64,000 bases of DNA from Dehalococcoidales bacterium (GCA_028716225.1 JAQUQE010000006.1:1-64000), one strand, 5' to 3'. Shown: positions 8,708 to 17,826, counted from the stretch's first letter. Made by a program: numbers and translations. Notes: generated by a model not told the origin, from the sequence alone.

Positions 8708-9346
8708 ATGGACTTTACCCAAGCCAGAGCCAGACTAATCGCTCACCTCGGCAGTGAAATCAGTGACCGGCGGGTACTAGCGGCCATGGCCCGCGTTCCG
8801 CGGGAGCTTTTTGTACCCCCGGAGGAACGCCTCTCCGCCTACGGAGACATGCCGCTGCCAATCGGTCTGGATCAGACGATATCGCAGCCGCTGATCATTG
8901 CCGTGATGACGGAGGCCCTGGAACTTAAGGGTAAGGAAAAGGTGCTGGAAGTAGGCACCGGCAGCGGTTATCAGGCGGCCATTCTCGCCGAACTAGCTCA
9001 TCTCGTAATTACTGTAGAGCGCCTCCCTTCGCTGGCAGAAACGGCCCGGAAGACCCTGAACAGTCTGGGCTACAAAAATATTGAGATCCACCTGGCCGAA
9101 GAGACCCTGGGTTACCAGGACAAGGCTCCCTATGACGCCATTATGGTCACCGCAGCCGCTCCCGAGATACCCGATGATCTTCTCTCACAGCTGAACGTCG
9201 GAGGGCGGATGGTAATCCCGGTAGGCTCGCGCTACATGCAGGAGCTCTATAAGATTACCCGGCGGAAGAAGGGTGACCTGGTTCAAAACCTGGGCGGTTG
9301 TCGATTCGTACCCCTCATCGGCAAGAACGCCTGGGAGAAAGAATAA
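8708..9346 (+). CDS. pcm: protein-L-isoaspartate O-methyltransferase
   Basis: A 212-residue SAM-dependent methyltransferase that repairs isoaspartyl residues in aged proteins. It shows the family N-terminal block RVPRELFVPPEERLSAYGD, the substrate-side motif LPIGLDQTISQP, the SAM-binding motif I VLEVGTGSGYQAAILAEL and the later post-motif GGRMVIPVGSR. Length is typical. It is the last gene of a probable xerC - small protein - pcm unit. Confidence 0.94.
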   Translation: MDFTQARARLIAHLGSEISDRRVLAAMARVPRELFVPPEERLSAYGDMPLPIGLDQTISQPLIIAVMTEALELKGKEKVLEVGTGSGYQAAILAELAHLVITVERLPSLAETARKTLNSLGYKNIEIHLAEETLGYQDKAPYDAIMVTAAAPEIPDDLLSQLNVGGRMVIPVGSRYMQELYKITRRKKGDLVQNLGGCRFVPLIGKNAWEKE

Positions 9347-9429
9347 CCCGGTAGCTCAAGCTTCATTCCGACCGGAAAGATTATAATGGTATAATGCCAT
9401 TCAAGGTACAAAGAAGATAGGGGGAAGGC

Positions 9430-9978
9430 ATGGAAACTCAGGAAGCAATAAGGTCCCGCAGAAGCATCCGTAGCTACCAGGTTACCGAGGTGGATGACAA
9501 GACTCTGGAGTTTGTTCTGGAAGCAGCCCGCCAGGCCCCATCCTGGGACAATACTCAGTGCTGGCAGTTTATTGTAGTGAGGGATACTGACAGCCGGAAC
9601 AAGCTGGCCGATATGCTGCCCCGGAACAACTCCGCCGCCAGAGGCATCAGAGAAGCACCAGTGGTAATCGTAGCCTGCGCCGAGCTGGGTAAAGCCGGCT
9701 ATTTGGGCGGAAGGCTGTCTTCCGATAAGGATGACTGGTATATGTTTGACGTGGCACTGGCAATGCAGAACCTGGTACTGACGGCCCAATCACTCGGGCT
9801 GGGTACGGTTTATATCGGCTGGTTTGATGAAGAAAAGGCAACCAGATTCCTTGGCATCCCCGAGGGCTATTCTATAGTGGCGATGACCCCGCTGGGTTAC
9901 CCCGCCCAGCATCCCAGGCCAAGACCGAGGAAAAAGCTTACCGAGATCGTCTCCTACGAAAAATTCGGCCACAGATAA
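9430..9978 (+). CDS. nitroreductase family FMN oxidoreductase
   Basis: A 182-residue member of the nitroreductase fold, FMN-dependent NAD(P)H oxidoreductases that act as dimers in the cytosol. The N-terminal FMN-binding motif IRSRRSIRSYQ, the AARQAPSWDNTQCWQFIVV block, and GLGTVYIGWF with TPLGYPAQHPRPRPRK near the end are all standard. Substrate is not predictable. GGGGGAAGG precedes ATG 9430; two TATAAT-like boxes (9382-9387 and 9390-9395) lie upstream without a clear -35 element. Confidence 0.9.
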   Translation: METQEAIRSRRSIRSYQVTEVDDKTLEFVLEAARQAPSWDNTQCWQFIVVRDTDSRNKLADMLPRNNSAARGIREAPVVIVACAELGKAGYLGGRLSSDKDDWYMFDVALAMQNLVLTAQSLGLGTVYIGWFDEEKATRFLGIPEGYSIVAMTPLGYPAQHPRPRPRKKLTEIVSYEKFGHR

Positions 9979-10056
9979 TAGGGTATGGTTCCGGGCAAGC
10001 TATGGTGCCCCGGGACTAATCCTGAAACCACCCTGAACCAATTAGGAGGGCGCAAT

Positions 10057-10542
10057 ATGTATCAATTAGGTCTAGCTACTCCCTACTGGCTGATAGTTTT
10101 GATGTGGGTGGGTAGAATTGTGGTGTTAGTCGCCATCTGCTCCCTGCTCGCCTGGCTCGGTATCAGGGCCCTGGATGCCCTGACCCCCGAGATCAAGGAG
10201 CGTGAACACATCGGAGAAAGCCCGCTGGCCACCGGGTTGTTCATCGCCGGCTTCTTTATCCTGGTCGGACTGGTTATCCACGGCGCGGCTACCGCATACA
10301 CCGCTGTCGGTATTTCCCCGCTGGGTTTTATCTTCGACTTCAGGACCTGGGGGTTGGTCGCCATCAGCTTCGCCATCAGCCTGCTAATCGGACTGGCGCT
10401 GCTACGTATTGTGGATAAACTGACCCCAAAGATACCATTTCTGAACATCACTAAAAACCCGAACGCAGTGGGCATCTACGTCTTCGGCTACCTCATATTC
10501 TTCGGACTGATACTCCACGCCGCTCTGACAACACCACTATGA
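10057..10542 (+). CDS. DUF350-like four-helix membrane protein
   Basis: A 161-residue protein with four predicted membrane helices arranged as two related halves. Each half has an amphipathic D-x-LTP-x-I block (RALDALTPEIKE and RIVDKLTPKIPF) followed by a glycine-rich helix (ATGLFIAGFFILVGLVIHG and AVGIYVFGYLIFFGLILHA). This is the pattern of DUF350 proteins, which occur as tandem two-helix repeats and whose function is unknown. I start it at ATG 10057 behind AGGAGGG rather than at an upstream GTG. Its stop overlaps the ATG of the next gene by four bases, so the two are translationally coupled. Confidence 0.7.
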   Translation: MYQLGLATPYWLIVLMWVGRIVVLVAICSLLAWLGIRALDALTPEIKEREHIGESPLATGLFIAGFFILVGLVIHGAATAYTAVGISPLGFIFDFRTWGLVAISFAISLLIGLALLRIVDKLTPKIPFLNITKNPNAVGIYVFGYLIFFGLILHAALTTPL

Positions 10543-11375
10543 AAAAGACCGGGATTGCTATCATTGCGGCATCGCTACTACTGGTCGGGTTAGCCACCTC
10601 GCAACAGGTGTGGGCAATGCCCTCGGCCGACTTCAACGAGACGAGCGGCGATGTCTTTGACGAATGGGGGATATACCGGACCAGGGCCTTCGGTAAAGAC
10701 GGCTTCTACCAGCTGTCGGAGACTACCTTCCGCCCTGTGATAGCCTTTGAGAGCCTGGGCAAGGAATTAGACCGGGCCTACCGTCTGGGCGAGCATATGG
10801 CCGCCGAGTACCCGGACCGGATAGAGCGGGCAGAAGCGATATTTCATTTCGTCCGCGACCAGGTAGTTTATACTCCGGATATCGACCAGTTCCAATACGA
10901 TGAGTTCGCCCAGAACGCCGACGAGCTCGCCATTACCATCGACCAGTACGGGGTTGCTTACGGCGACTGCGAGGACAGTGCCGTGCTGCTGGCTGTGATG
11001 TACCGTGGCGCCGGCCTACGCTCGGCAATAGCCCTCGGCGAGGGGCATACCGCCGCCCTGGTCTATCTGCCCGATTATAAAAAGGCAACCGCGGTTTTCG
11101 AACTGGACGGCGAAGTGGGGTGGCTCTGGGCAGAAGCGACCGGAAAGAACAACCCGCTGGGCTGGGTGCCCAAGGAATTCACCGGCACCGGCTTAGCCGC
11201 CTACGAAATAGGCGAGGAGGAAGTTTACTCGCAGGAACCGACCGTACCGTCAACCGCAGTCGCTCCTATGACTGAGCCTGAACCTTCCTCATTCCGCCCT
11301 CCCCTCTTCCTCATCGTCTTAGGGATTCTCTTGCTGGCCTCACTGCTCCGGCGGAGAAGGCAGCGGGGCCGCTAG
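10539..11375 (+). CDS. exported, membrane-anchored transglutaminase-like protein
   Basis: A 278-residue protein with an N-terminal signal sequence (about 1-27, cleavage after VWA), a transglutaminase-like core and a C-terminal helix (about 253-270) ending in RRRRQR, so the core should face the outside. The catalytic Cys lies in YGDCEDSAVLLAVMYRGAG and the His in GEGHTAALVY; an acidic partner is plausible in WLWAEATG. Proteins of this fold are often proteases or peptide hydrolases rather than crosslinkers. The four-base overlap with the DUF350-like gene argues for a shared task at the membrane. Confidence 0.75.
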   Translation: MKKTGIAIIAASLLLVGLATSQQVWAMPSADFNETSGDVFDEWGIYRTRAFGKDGFYQLSETTFRPVIAFESLGKELDRAYRLGEHMAAEYPDRIERAEAIFHFVRDQVVYTPDIDQFQYDEFAQNADELAITIDQYGVAYGDCEDSAVLLAVMYRGAGLRSAIALGEGHTAALVYLPDYKKATAVFELDGEVGWLWAEATGKNNPLGWVPKEFTGTGLAAYEIGEEEVYSQEPTVPSTAVAPMTEPEPSSFRPPLFLIVLGILLLASLLRRRRQRGR

Positions 11376-11421
11376 CGAAGTTAAGGCATATAATGCCGGC
11401 AAAATGGCTTTGTATCACTAA

Positions 11422-11438
11422 GCGTACGTCCCGTACGC
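11422..11438. terminator. perfect hairpin between convergent genes
   Basis: GCGTACG-TCC-CGTACGC forms a perfect 7-bp stem in the gap between the convergent transglutaminase-like gene and the aldehyde dehydrogenase fusion gene. It has no long T tract on either side, so termination is suggested by position and symmetry only. Confidence 0.4.
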
Positions 11439-11490
11439 AGACCTATGACACTGTTTTTCGCCAGCAGTCTACTCCGTAATCGAGCCAACC

Positions 11491-13251
11491 TTAAAAACAC
11501 TGCGACAATCTCTTGATATTCAACAGGTGAGTATAAGTAACGTTATCGGTTGTCGAGGTATGACCAAAGGTGCCGCAACCGAGAGTAAAGGAAGGGGTCA
11601 GTCCGGAACCTATACCGACACACCCGTATGACGCAGGCACGTTTACCAAAAGACGGCTGGCATCGATCTCTTGCCCGAACTTCTTCATCAATTCACGGTT
11701 CTGCGTGTATATCACGGCCGTATGACCAAGCCCCTGATTCTCCAGTATCCGTTTGCACAGCTGCAGACCAGCTTCTTCATCCTCAACGGTAAATAGAGAA
11801 AGAATAGGAGCCAGCTTTTCATGAGCATAGGGACCTTTAAGCTCATCGGTTCTGACCGGCACGACAATCAAACGGATATCCTTATCCTTGCCAATCCCGG
11901 CCCGGTCAGCTATGTACTGGGCAGATTTGCCGACCAACTCTCTTTTCAGGGTTCCGGTATCAACATCAAAAGTCACCGGCGTGAAGCGGGTCTTTTCGTC
12001 TGCCGTTAATACGGCCGCACCATTTGCCTCCAGGTGATGAATAAATTCATCCCGAACTTTGGCAACCACCACCAGATTGTTCTCGGAACCGCATATTACG
12101 CCGTTATCGAATGATTTACTCTTAATGACATTTTGAGCAGATTTAGCGACATCGGCATCGGCACAAATCAACACCGGAGCGTTACCTGAGCCGACTCCTA
12201 TCGCCGGGGTGCCGGAGCTATAGGCAGCTTTGACCATGCTGGAGCCGCCGGTAGCGAGAATCATAGAAACACCGGGGTGATTCATAAACATGACAGTTTT
12301 TTGCCGGCTGCTCCTTTTTAAGACAGGCTGTACCAGATCCACGGGTGCACCGTGCTTTTCCAGAACGCCACGAATGATATCGCAGGTCTTCTTACCTACA
12401 CCCAGCGCATCACGATGACAGCTTAAGATAAGTGAATTTCGTCCTTTTAGACAAATCAATGTTTTGAAAACAATTGTCGATACGGGATTGGTTACCGGAA
12501 TCAGACCGAAGACAACCCCTACCGGACAGGCAATATCATGAACCCGGGCCTCTTTATCACTGAGATAGCCGGCGGCAGGACGACCCGATATCGCCTGACA
12601 TACATCCAGGCTGGCAAAACGGATCTTGGTAACTTTGTCAGCGACAATACCCATTTTGGTCTCAGCGACTGTATCCGTGGCTAATTGCTCGGCATTGTCA
12701 GCGACAGCCCGTGCAATTTCACCTAGTAAAGCATCCACCCTGTCCTGCGTCCACGAAGCAAACTGCTTCAGTGCCTTGGTGGCACGAGCCACGATCTCGT
12801 TAGTGTCCTGGTCTACGTCTCCTGCGAAAATGTAGCCCGCCACTTTATCATTGGCTACCCTGAGTTTCTCAATCAGGTTCTGGCCCATAGTAGTGGCTAT
12901 GGTTAAAGCTATTCTGGGGTATTGCCTACATATCTCATCATAGCTCTGTTTAGAGAAATAACGGGCTTTGACATCGGTATGGGCATAGGCAGTAGCCTCG
13001 CGCGGCTTATTATCAATCAGACTGAACTCGCCCACGAAAACGATGGGCTCCAAGAAGCCTATCACGCTGTCGGTATCTGTCTCGGTATTCCTTACTTCAA
13101 GACGAACCGTACCCTCGTCAATGATGTAACAACCTTCGCCCTTGTCTCCCTGATGCATAATGCAGGTATTCTTGGGAAATTGCACCGGCTCGAGATACTT
13201 TTCCAAGACGCCGCCAAGCTCATCGGCCTTAAGTATGTTCAGAAATGACAT
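11491..13251 (-). CDS. cyclic nucleotide-binding domain fused to CoA-acylating aldehyde dehydrogenase
   Basis: A 586-residue fusion. Residues about 15-125 form a CRP-type cyclic nucleotide-binding domain, with the phosphate-binding cassette visible as GEFSLIDNKPREATAYA (about 74-90, conserved G-E and R). Residues about 145-586 are an aldehyde dehydrogenase of the acylating AdhE/EutE/PduP branch, with GVGSGNAPV, the catalytic C387 in FDNGVICGSENN, and a C-terminal end like that of the AdhE dehydrogenase half. No HTH and no iron-alcohol-dehydrogenase domain are present. Such dehydrogenases interconvert aldehydes and acyl-CoA with NAD. The domain order suggests allosteric control by a nucleotide, which is inference. 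It is the last gene of an operon with three partner-switching proteins. ATG 13251 has AGGGAG about 10 bases upstream. Confidence 0.85.
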   Translation of the reverse strand: MSFLNILKADELGGVLEKYLEPVQFPKNTCIMHQGDKGEGCYIIDEGTVRLEVRNTETDTDSVIGFLEPIVFVGEFSLIDNKPREATAYAHTDVKARYFSKQSYDEICRQYPRIALTIATTMGQNLIEKLRVANDKVAGYIFAGDVDQDTNEIVARATKALKQFASWTQDRVDALLGEIARAVADNAEQLATDTVAETKMGIVADKVTKIRFASLDVCQAISGRPAAGYLSDKEARVHDIACPVGVVFGLIPVTNPVSTIVFKTLICLKGRNSLILSCHRDALGVGKKTCDIIRGVLEKHGAPVDLVQPVLKRSSRQKTVMFMNHPGVSMILATGGSSMVKAAYSSGTPAIGVGSGNAPVLICADADVAKSAQNVIKSKSFDNGVICGSENNLVVVAKVRDEFIHHLEANGAAVLTADEKTRFTPVTFDVDTGTLKRELVGKSAQYIADRAGIGKDKDIRLIVVPVRTDELKGPYAHEKLAPILSLFTVEDEEAGLQLCKRILENQGLGHTAVIYTQNRELMKKFGQEIDASRLLVNVPASYGCVGIGSGLTPSFTLGCGTFGHTSTTDNVTYTHLLNIKRLSQCF

Positions 13252-13276
13252 TATTAATATACTCCCTAAGTATTTA

Positions 13277-13708
13277 TTACACGCCTGTTCGAGTGATACT
13301 TTTTCTCATAGTGAGGCAGTTCCCGGCTGCGCTGTCAAAGCTATAGCTAACCTCATCCATCAGCTTCTTCATAAAATATATCCCCAGACCGCCAATCCTC
13401 CTTTTATCAAGGTCAGCCTCTAAATCCGGCGGCGGGATCGTATCCGGGTCGAAGGGTTTTCCATTATCATTCACACTGACAACCAGACTATCTCCAATCA
13501 ACTCCATTTCCAGCCTGATAAGGCCGGTTTTCTGCCCGTAGGCATACTTTATTACATTGGTGCAGGCTTCGTCCACCGCAAGCTGAACTCTATAGACACT
13601 GGCGGGATCAGCAGCAAACCTTTCCAGTACTTCGTCGACAAAATTTGCAATGACAGGCAGGTTCTCCAACTTACTGTCAATCTCAAGCTCAAATCGTGCT
13701 TTTTTCAT
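13277..13708 (-). CDS. RsbW-like anti-sigma/serine kinase (HATPase)
   Basis: A 143-residue GHKL-type ATPase of the RsbW/SpoIIAB class, which phosphorylates STAS proteins or sequesters a partner such as a sigma factor. The N box is VDEACTNVIKYAYG, the G1 box is VNDNGKPFDP and the G2 box is GGLGIYFMKKLMDEVSY. I start at ATG 13708 (MKKARFELEID) because the longer frame would run back over the STAS gene. It ends 25 bases before the aldehyde dehydrogenase fusion starts and follows the STAS gene by 37 bases. No sigma factor gene is adjacent, so the target is open. Confidence 0.85.
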   Translation of the reverse strand: MKKARFELEIDSKLENLPVIANFVDEVLERFAADPASVYRVQLAVDEACTNVIKYAYGQKTGLIRLEMELIGDSLVVSVNDNGKPFDPDTIPPPDLEADLDKRRIGGLGIYFMKKLMDEVSYSFDSAAGNCLTMRKSITRTGV

Positions 13709-13745
13709 CTTAAGGCCCTTTATATTTATGCTGTTCTTTGAGCCT

Positions 13746-14090
13746 CTATTTTTCTTGCTTGTAGCTGTTGATAGCTTCCTCCGCCTTATCAAACATCTTG
13801 AAGAGCTGGGTAAATCCTGATATTTCAAATATCTCCTTGACGTAGGGCTGGAGGCCTGTCAATATGATATCCCCCTGCTGCTCCCTGGCCTTCTTTAATG
13901 ACCCGAGTAATACTCTTAATCCGGAACTGCTGATGTAATCCAGCTGGCCGAGGTCAACCACCAGACGCACCTTTTCTGCAGCAACCAACGAGTCCAATTT
14001 TCGCTCAATATCACTGGCCGCATACGCATCAAGCCGACCGCCCAAAGCGATTACATTTACCCCCCCGGCAGTTCTTTCTGAAACCTCCAT
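13746..14090 (-). CDS. STAS-domain anti-sigma factor antagonist
   Basis: A 114-residue stand-alone STAS protein of the RsbV/SpoIIAA type. It has VIALGGRLDAYAASDIE near the start and the phosphorylation loop LDYISSSGLRVLLG, where one of the serines should be the kinase target. AGGGGGA lies about 8 bases before ATG 14090, which is preferred over an upstream in-frame start. It sits between the phosphatase and kinase genes, the usual order of a partner-switching module: the phosphorylated form is inactive and the SpoIIE-type phosphatase releases it. Confidence 0.87.
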   Translation of the reverse strand: MEVSERTAGGVNVIALGGRLDAYAASDIERKLDSLVAAEKVRLVVDLGQLDYISSSGLRVLLGSLKKAREQQGDIILTGLQPYVKEIFEISGFTQLFKMFDKAEEAINSYKQEK

Positions 14091-14198
14091 TATCAATGTC
14101 CCCCTTACATATAGATTACTCTGCTGATGTGCCTGATTATATTCTTTTCGCCACCGTCCAATCAATACTCCGGCCGTCTTTCCGTCGGCTCAGCCGAT

Positions 14199-15566
14199 TT
14201 ACAGCGCCTTTAATACCACTAAAGTTAAGTCGTCAAACTGGGGCTGACCAATCGAAAAGTCGACAACCTCACTCTTTACCTTATCGACCAGACTGCTGGC
14301 AGATAAATTGCTGTTCTCTACAACCAAATTGATTAACCTTTCCTGTCCGAACTGTTCCTCTTTTGCGTCGATGGCCTCCGTTACGCCATCGGTATAGAAG
14401 ACCACGGTATCGTTACTGCCCAAGTCCAGCTGTATTTCTTCCAAATTGATATCATCAAGAACGCCTAAAGCTATTCCTTTGGCTCCGAGGAGGATAACGC
14501 CACCGGTATTACCCCTGAACAACAAAGGGGGATTATGGCCGGCATTGACATAGGTGATTCGCCTCTGTTTCAAGTCCAGTAAAGCGTAGAAGAGGGTAAC
14601 AAACATTCCGGATTTAGCGTCATGGTAAATCAACTTATTAGCTATCCGTATAGCTTCGGAGGCTGTGGACACACCCATTGCATTAGCACGGACGCACATG
14701 CGGGATAGGGCCATAAACAAAGCCGCCGGAAACCCTTTCCCGGAGACATCAGCAATTACCAACCCCCACTTATCCCGGTCGATGGGTATAAAATCATAGA
14801 AATCGCCCCCTACCTCCAGTGCAGGCAGGCTGAATGCTCCCAGTTCAAATCCGTCTAAGCGGGGCGTAGATTCCGGCAAAAAACCCTGCTGTATCCGGCG
14901 GGCTGTCTCTATTTCAAACTCTTTACGCTCTAAATCACGGCGGTATTTTTCTTTTTCCGCCGCAGTACGCCTCTCTATGACCAGATTGTGTATAATAAGG
15001 GCGAAGATAGCTACTCCCGCCGCATTAGCCCCGGTCATCGGCACAATCACTTCCTGGACTACTGCCAGAGCCTGATCATACGGCCTGGCCAGCAACAGGG
15101 TTAGACCCATATGAAACAACTCCATCCCGGCAGCAAATATTATCGCCTGCCAAACCCTGGGAAACTCCTTTTTACGCAGCAGGTAAATCACGCCACCCAG
15201 CAAGCCGGCAATAATGGTGGCCAGGGAACAGGGAAGCGCGACAAACCCACCCAGGAAGTAACGGTGTAATCCTCCGATCAGACCTGCCCCCAGCCCGACC
15301 AGCGGTCCACAGAACAACCCCGCAACTATCGGCCCCAGGTCTCTAATGTTGGCAATAGCGCCCGAGGGAAGGGTTATGCCGCCATAGGTACCGAATATGG
15401 ACAGGCCGCCGAATAGTAGAATAGCGATTACCTGGCTTCTAATGTTGAATTGCTTATTCAGTATGTCGCTAAAGAACCTGGTGCGGGTTACGATATAGGC
15501 AAAAACAACTACTACACTCGCAGTCTTAACCAGGTCTATTAATATATCGGAAACCGAAATGCTCAT
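14199..15566 (-). CDS. membrane SpoIIE/RsbU-type phosphatase with LytS-like sensor
   Basis: A 455-residue phosphatase. Residues about 1-195 form several membrane helices of the 5TM-5TMR_LYT type, recognised by IRDLGPIVAGLFCGPLVGLG and GLHRYFLGG. A charged helix that could be coiled coil (about 200-235, RRTAAEKEKYRRDLERKE) leads into a PP2C-like SpoIIE domain with GGDFYDF, IADVSGKGFPAALFM and FYTDGVTEA, whose aspartates bind the catalytic metals. The natural substrate should be the phospho-STAS protein encoded next. I chose ATG 15566, preceded by AGGGTC, over a TTG 48 bases further out that has no ribosome site. It opens the four-gene unit. Confidence 0.88.
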   Translation of the reverse strand: MSISVSDILIDLVKTASVVVVFAYIVTRTRFFSDILNKQFNIRSQVIAILLFGGLSIFGTYGGITLPSGAIANIRDLGPIVAGLFCGPLVGLGAGLIGGLHRYFLGGFVALPCSLATIIAGLLGGVIYLLRKKEFPRVWQAIIFAAGMELFHMGLTLLLARPYDQALAVVQEVIVPMTGANAAGVAIFALIIHNLVIERRTAAEKEKYRRDLERKEFEIETARRIQQGFLPESTPRLDGFELGAFSLPALEVGGDFYDFIPIDRDKWGLVIADVSGKGFPAALFMALSRMCVRANAMGVSTASEAIRIANKLIYHDAKSGMFVTLFYALLDLKQRRITYVNAGHNPPLLFRGNTGGVILLGAKGIALGVLDDINLEEIQLDLGSNDTVVFYTDGVTEAIDAKEEQFGQERLINLVVENSNLSASSLVDKVKSEVVDFSIGQPQFDDLTLVVLKAL

Positions 15567-15705
15567 GTCTGACCCTGTTAATACGGAAGTTATTGATAAT
15601 GAAAAGCCAGCCAATTTTGTTAGTAAGAACTTAATATCTTAGCCTTACACGCTTGGCCAACGCTGGATTCAGCAGAGGCAAAAAACCGGCTCAGTGCAAA
15701 GGCCC

Positions 15706-15752
15706 CCAAAACAAAAGACAGGGCAGAGAGGGCGGAAAGACCCCCCTGCCCC
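15706..15752 (-). terminator. rho-independent terminator after the chagasin-like gene
   Basis: Reading leftward, GGGCAG pairs with CTGCCC (15721-15726 and 15746-15751), with additional G-C pairs inside, and the transcript then runs into a T-rich stretch (complement of 15706-15720). It lies just after the stop of the gene at 15780. Confidence 0.7.
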
Positions 15753-15779
15753 GTTATCACAAAGCACGTTTGCCGCTCC

Positions 15780-16196
15780 CTACTTCACCACTACGGTCAG
15801 GCTGAAGGTCTGGGCTGCCTTGGTGCCACCCTCCCAGGGCTGGCTGTACTCCATGGACAGGCTGCTGGTACCCGCCTTGAGCGCCTTGAAGGTCCATACC
15901 TCCTCACCGCCGGCGCCGACCATCCCGGTGTCTTCGGGAGCATTATAGGTGCCACCCTGCGACTGCAATACGGACGGGTCACCAACGGACTTAAGCTCCC
16001 ACTGGAAACCGGTGGTGGCATTGGACTCCAGGGTTACCGTCAGCGTACCTCCGGCAGCGATTTCAACCTGTTTCCCCGAAGACGACTCGTCGACAGATAC
16101 CGCACCGGGAGCGGATGAACCGGCCGGGGAACATCCGGACAGGACCAGCGACGCCATCGCCGCCACAGCAATGAGCACCATAAACCTTTTTCCCAT
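15780..16196 (-). CDS. chagasin-like (I42) protease inhibitor lipoprotein
   Basis: A 138-residue lipoprotein with signal peptide and lipobox ending at C22 (LVLSGC). After a Ser-rich linker it carries one chagasin/ICP-type domain whose three inhibitory loops are recognisable: NATTGFQW, GAGGEEVWTFKA and YSQPW. Chagasin-family proteins bind papain-type cysteine proteases tightly. The usual arginine before P-W is replaced here by Q, a modest variation. Placement outside the membrane suggests protection from foreign or self cysteine proteases. The next lipoprotein gene upstream ends 56 bases before this start, so the two may share a transcript. Confidence 0.82.
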   Translation of the reverse strand: MGKRFMVLIAVAAMASLVLSGCSPAGSSAPGAVSVDESSSGKQVEIAAGGTLTVTLESNATTGFQWELKSVGDPSVLQSQGGTYNAPEDTGMVGAGGEEVWTFKALKAGTSSLSMEYSQPWEGGTKAAQTFSLTVVVK

Positions 16197-16251
16197 TGTT
16201 AGCTATTCTCCTTTACAACGCTTTTATCGAAAATACTGCATCTTTCTTAAT

Positions 16252-17826
16252 CTACTGCAACAGTCCGGTGAAGTTCAGGGTAAAGACTATCGTACCGCCG
16301 GCATACAACTGCTGATTCGGCGAGGGTGTGATATCTTCCAGTATCCCGGGACCACCGGACCTGTAGTTCAGGGTATAGCTGCCCGCCGGACAGTTGTCGA
16401 AGGTATAGGGCACCGAGCCGTGGGAATCGACGTAAGGCCCGTTCAGAGTGTAGCTGACACTGCCTGCCCAGTCTTCACCGTTAACAGTGGCATTGACTAT
16501 CACGGTACCCCTGGCCTCGGAGTGGAAGTTCAGGGTGTAGGTTATCGTCTCCCCGGCAGCAAGGTTCTGAGTGGGCTGCGGTGAGATGCTGACCAGGGTC
16601 GCCCCGATGGGACCGCCGTCATGGTAGGTGAGAGTGTAGCTACCCGCAGGTAAGCCATCAAAGCTATCCGGCATTGAGGTACTGGAGTCCGTAACCGGTC
16701 CGCCGATGCCGTATCTTATTGTCCCTGAACCCACTGCGGTCTGCCAGGTCTTGCCATCAAGGAGAGCATTGACCTCGATGGTACCGCTGGCCTCGGAATG
16801 GAAGTTCAGGGTGAAGGTTATGGTATGACCGGACGATACCGTCTGGGTAGGTGAGGGAGAGATATCGGACAGGGTCGCTCCGGAAGGACCGCCCGAACGA
16901 TAGGAAATGGTATAGGTACCATCGGGCAGGTTGGTCAGCGTCTGCGGCACCGAAGTATCGGCATCCGAGTACGGCCCGCTGATGTTATAGCGGACAGCCC
17001 CGCTCCACGACTCACCGTCAAGGGTCGCCTTGATCTTTATTGTGCTAGCTGCCTGCGAGACGAAGTTCATAGTGAAGGTGGTCGTACTATCAGCCGAGGT
17101 AGTCTGGGTCGGCTGCGGGGTGATACTGATCAGGGTTGCCTCGGAAGGACCGCCGTGGTTGTAGACCAGGGTATAGGTCCCCGCCGGCAGGTTGTTAAAG
17201 GTCTCGGATACCGAGTTATTCGAGTCGGAAACCGGTCCGTTCAGGGTGTAGTCTACATTCCCCGTCCAGCTCGAGCCGTCAAGGGTCGCCTTGACCTTGA
17301 TGGTACTGGTGCTTTCGGAGTGGAAGTTGAGGGTGAAGGTGGTGGTATGTCCCGCAACCACGGACTGGGTCGGCTGCGGGGTGATGCTGGACAGGGTCGC
17401 TCCGGAAGGACCGCCTGCATTGTAGCCTACCGTATAGCTGCCGGCAGCGATATTGCTGAAAGTCTGGGCCACCGAGGACCCGGAATATCCCTGGGGCCCG
17501 GTGATGGTATAGTTGACCTTTCCCGCCCAGGAGGCACCGTCAAGAGTAGCATTTACCACCAGCGTCGTGACGGCCTCGGTCTCAAAATTGAGGGTGAAGG
17601 TTACCGTACCGCCATCGGACAGCGTCTGCACCGAGACCGGCGTAACATCGGAGAAGGTCGCCCCGGACGGACCACCCGAGCTGTAGCCCAGAGTATAGCT
17701 CCCAACAGGTGCGTTGCTGAACGTCTGGGTCGCCGAGGACCCGGAATAGGTCTGCGGGCCGCTTAAGGTATAGTTGACTCCCCCCGTCCAGGTGGCACCG
17801 TCAAGAGTAGCATTGACCACTATCGT
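16252..17826 (-). repeat. six tandem coding repeats of about 260 bp
   Basis: The 3' four-fifths of the lipoprotein gene is built of six in-frame units. Units 1-4 and 6 are similar in length; unit 5 has a short insertion (TAVGSGT) and unit 6 has lost part of the GGPSGATL block. Divergence between units shows an old expansion. Confidence 0.8.

Noticed and set aside
16252-17826. CRISPR-like or satellite repeat
   Set aside because: The periodicity is an in-frame protein repeat of about 260 bp, with no spacers.
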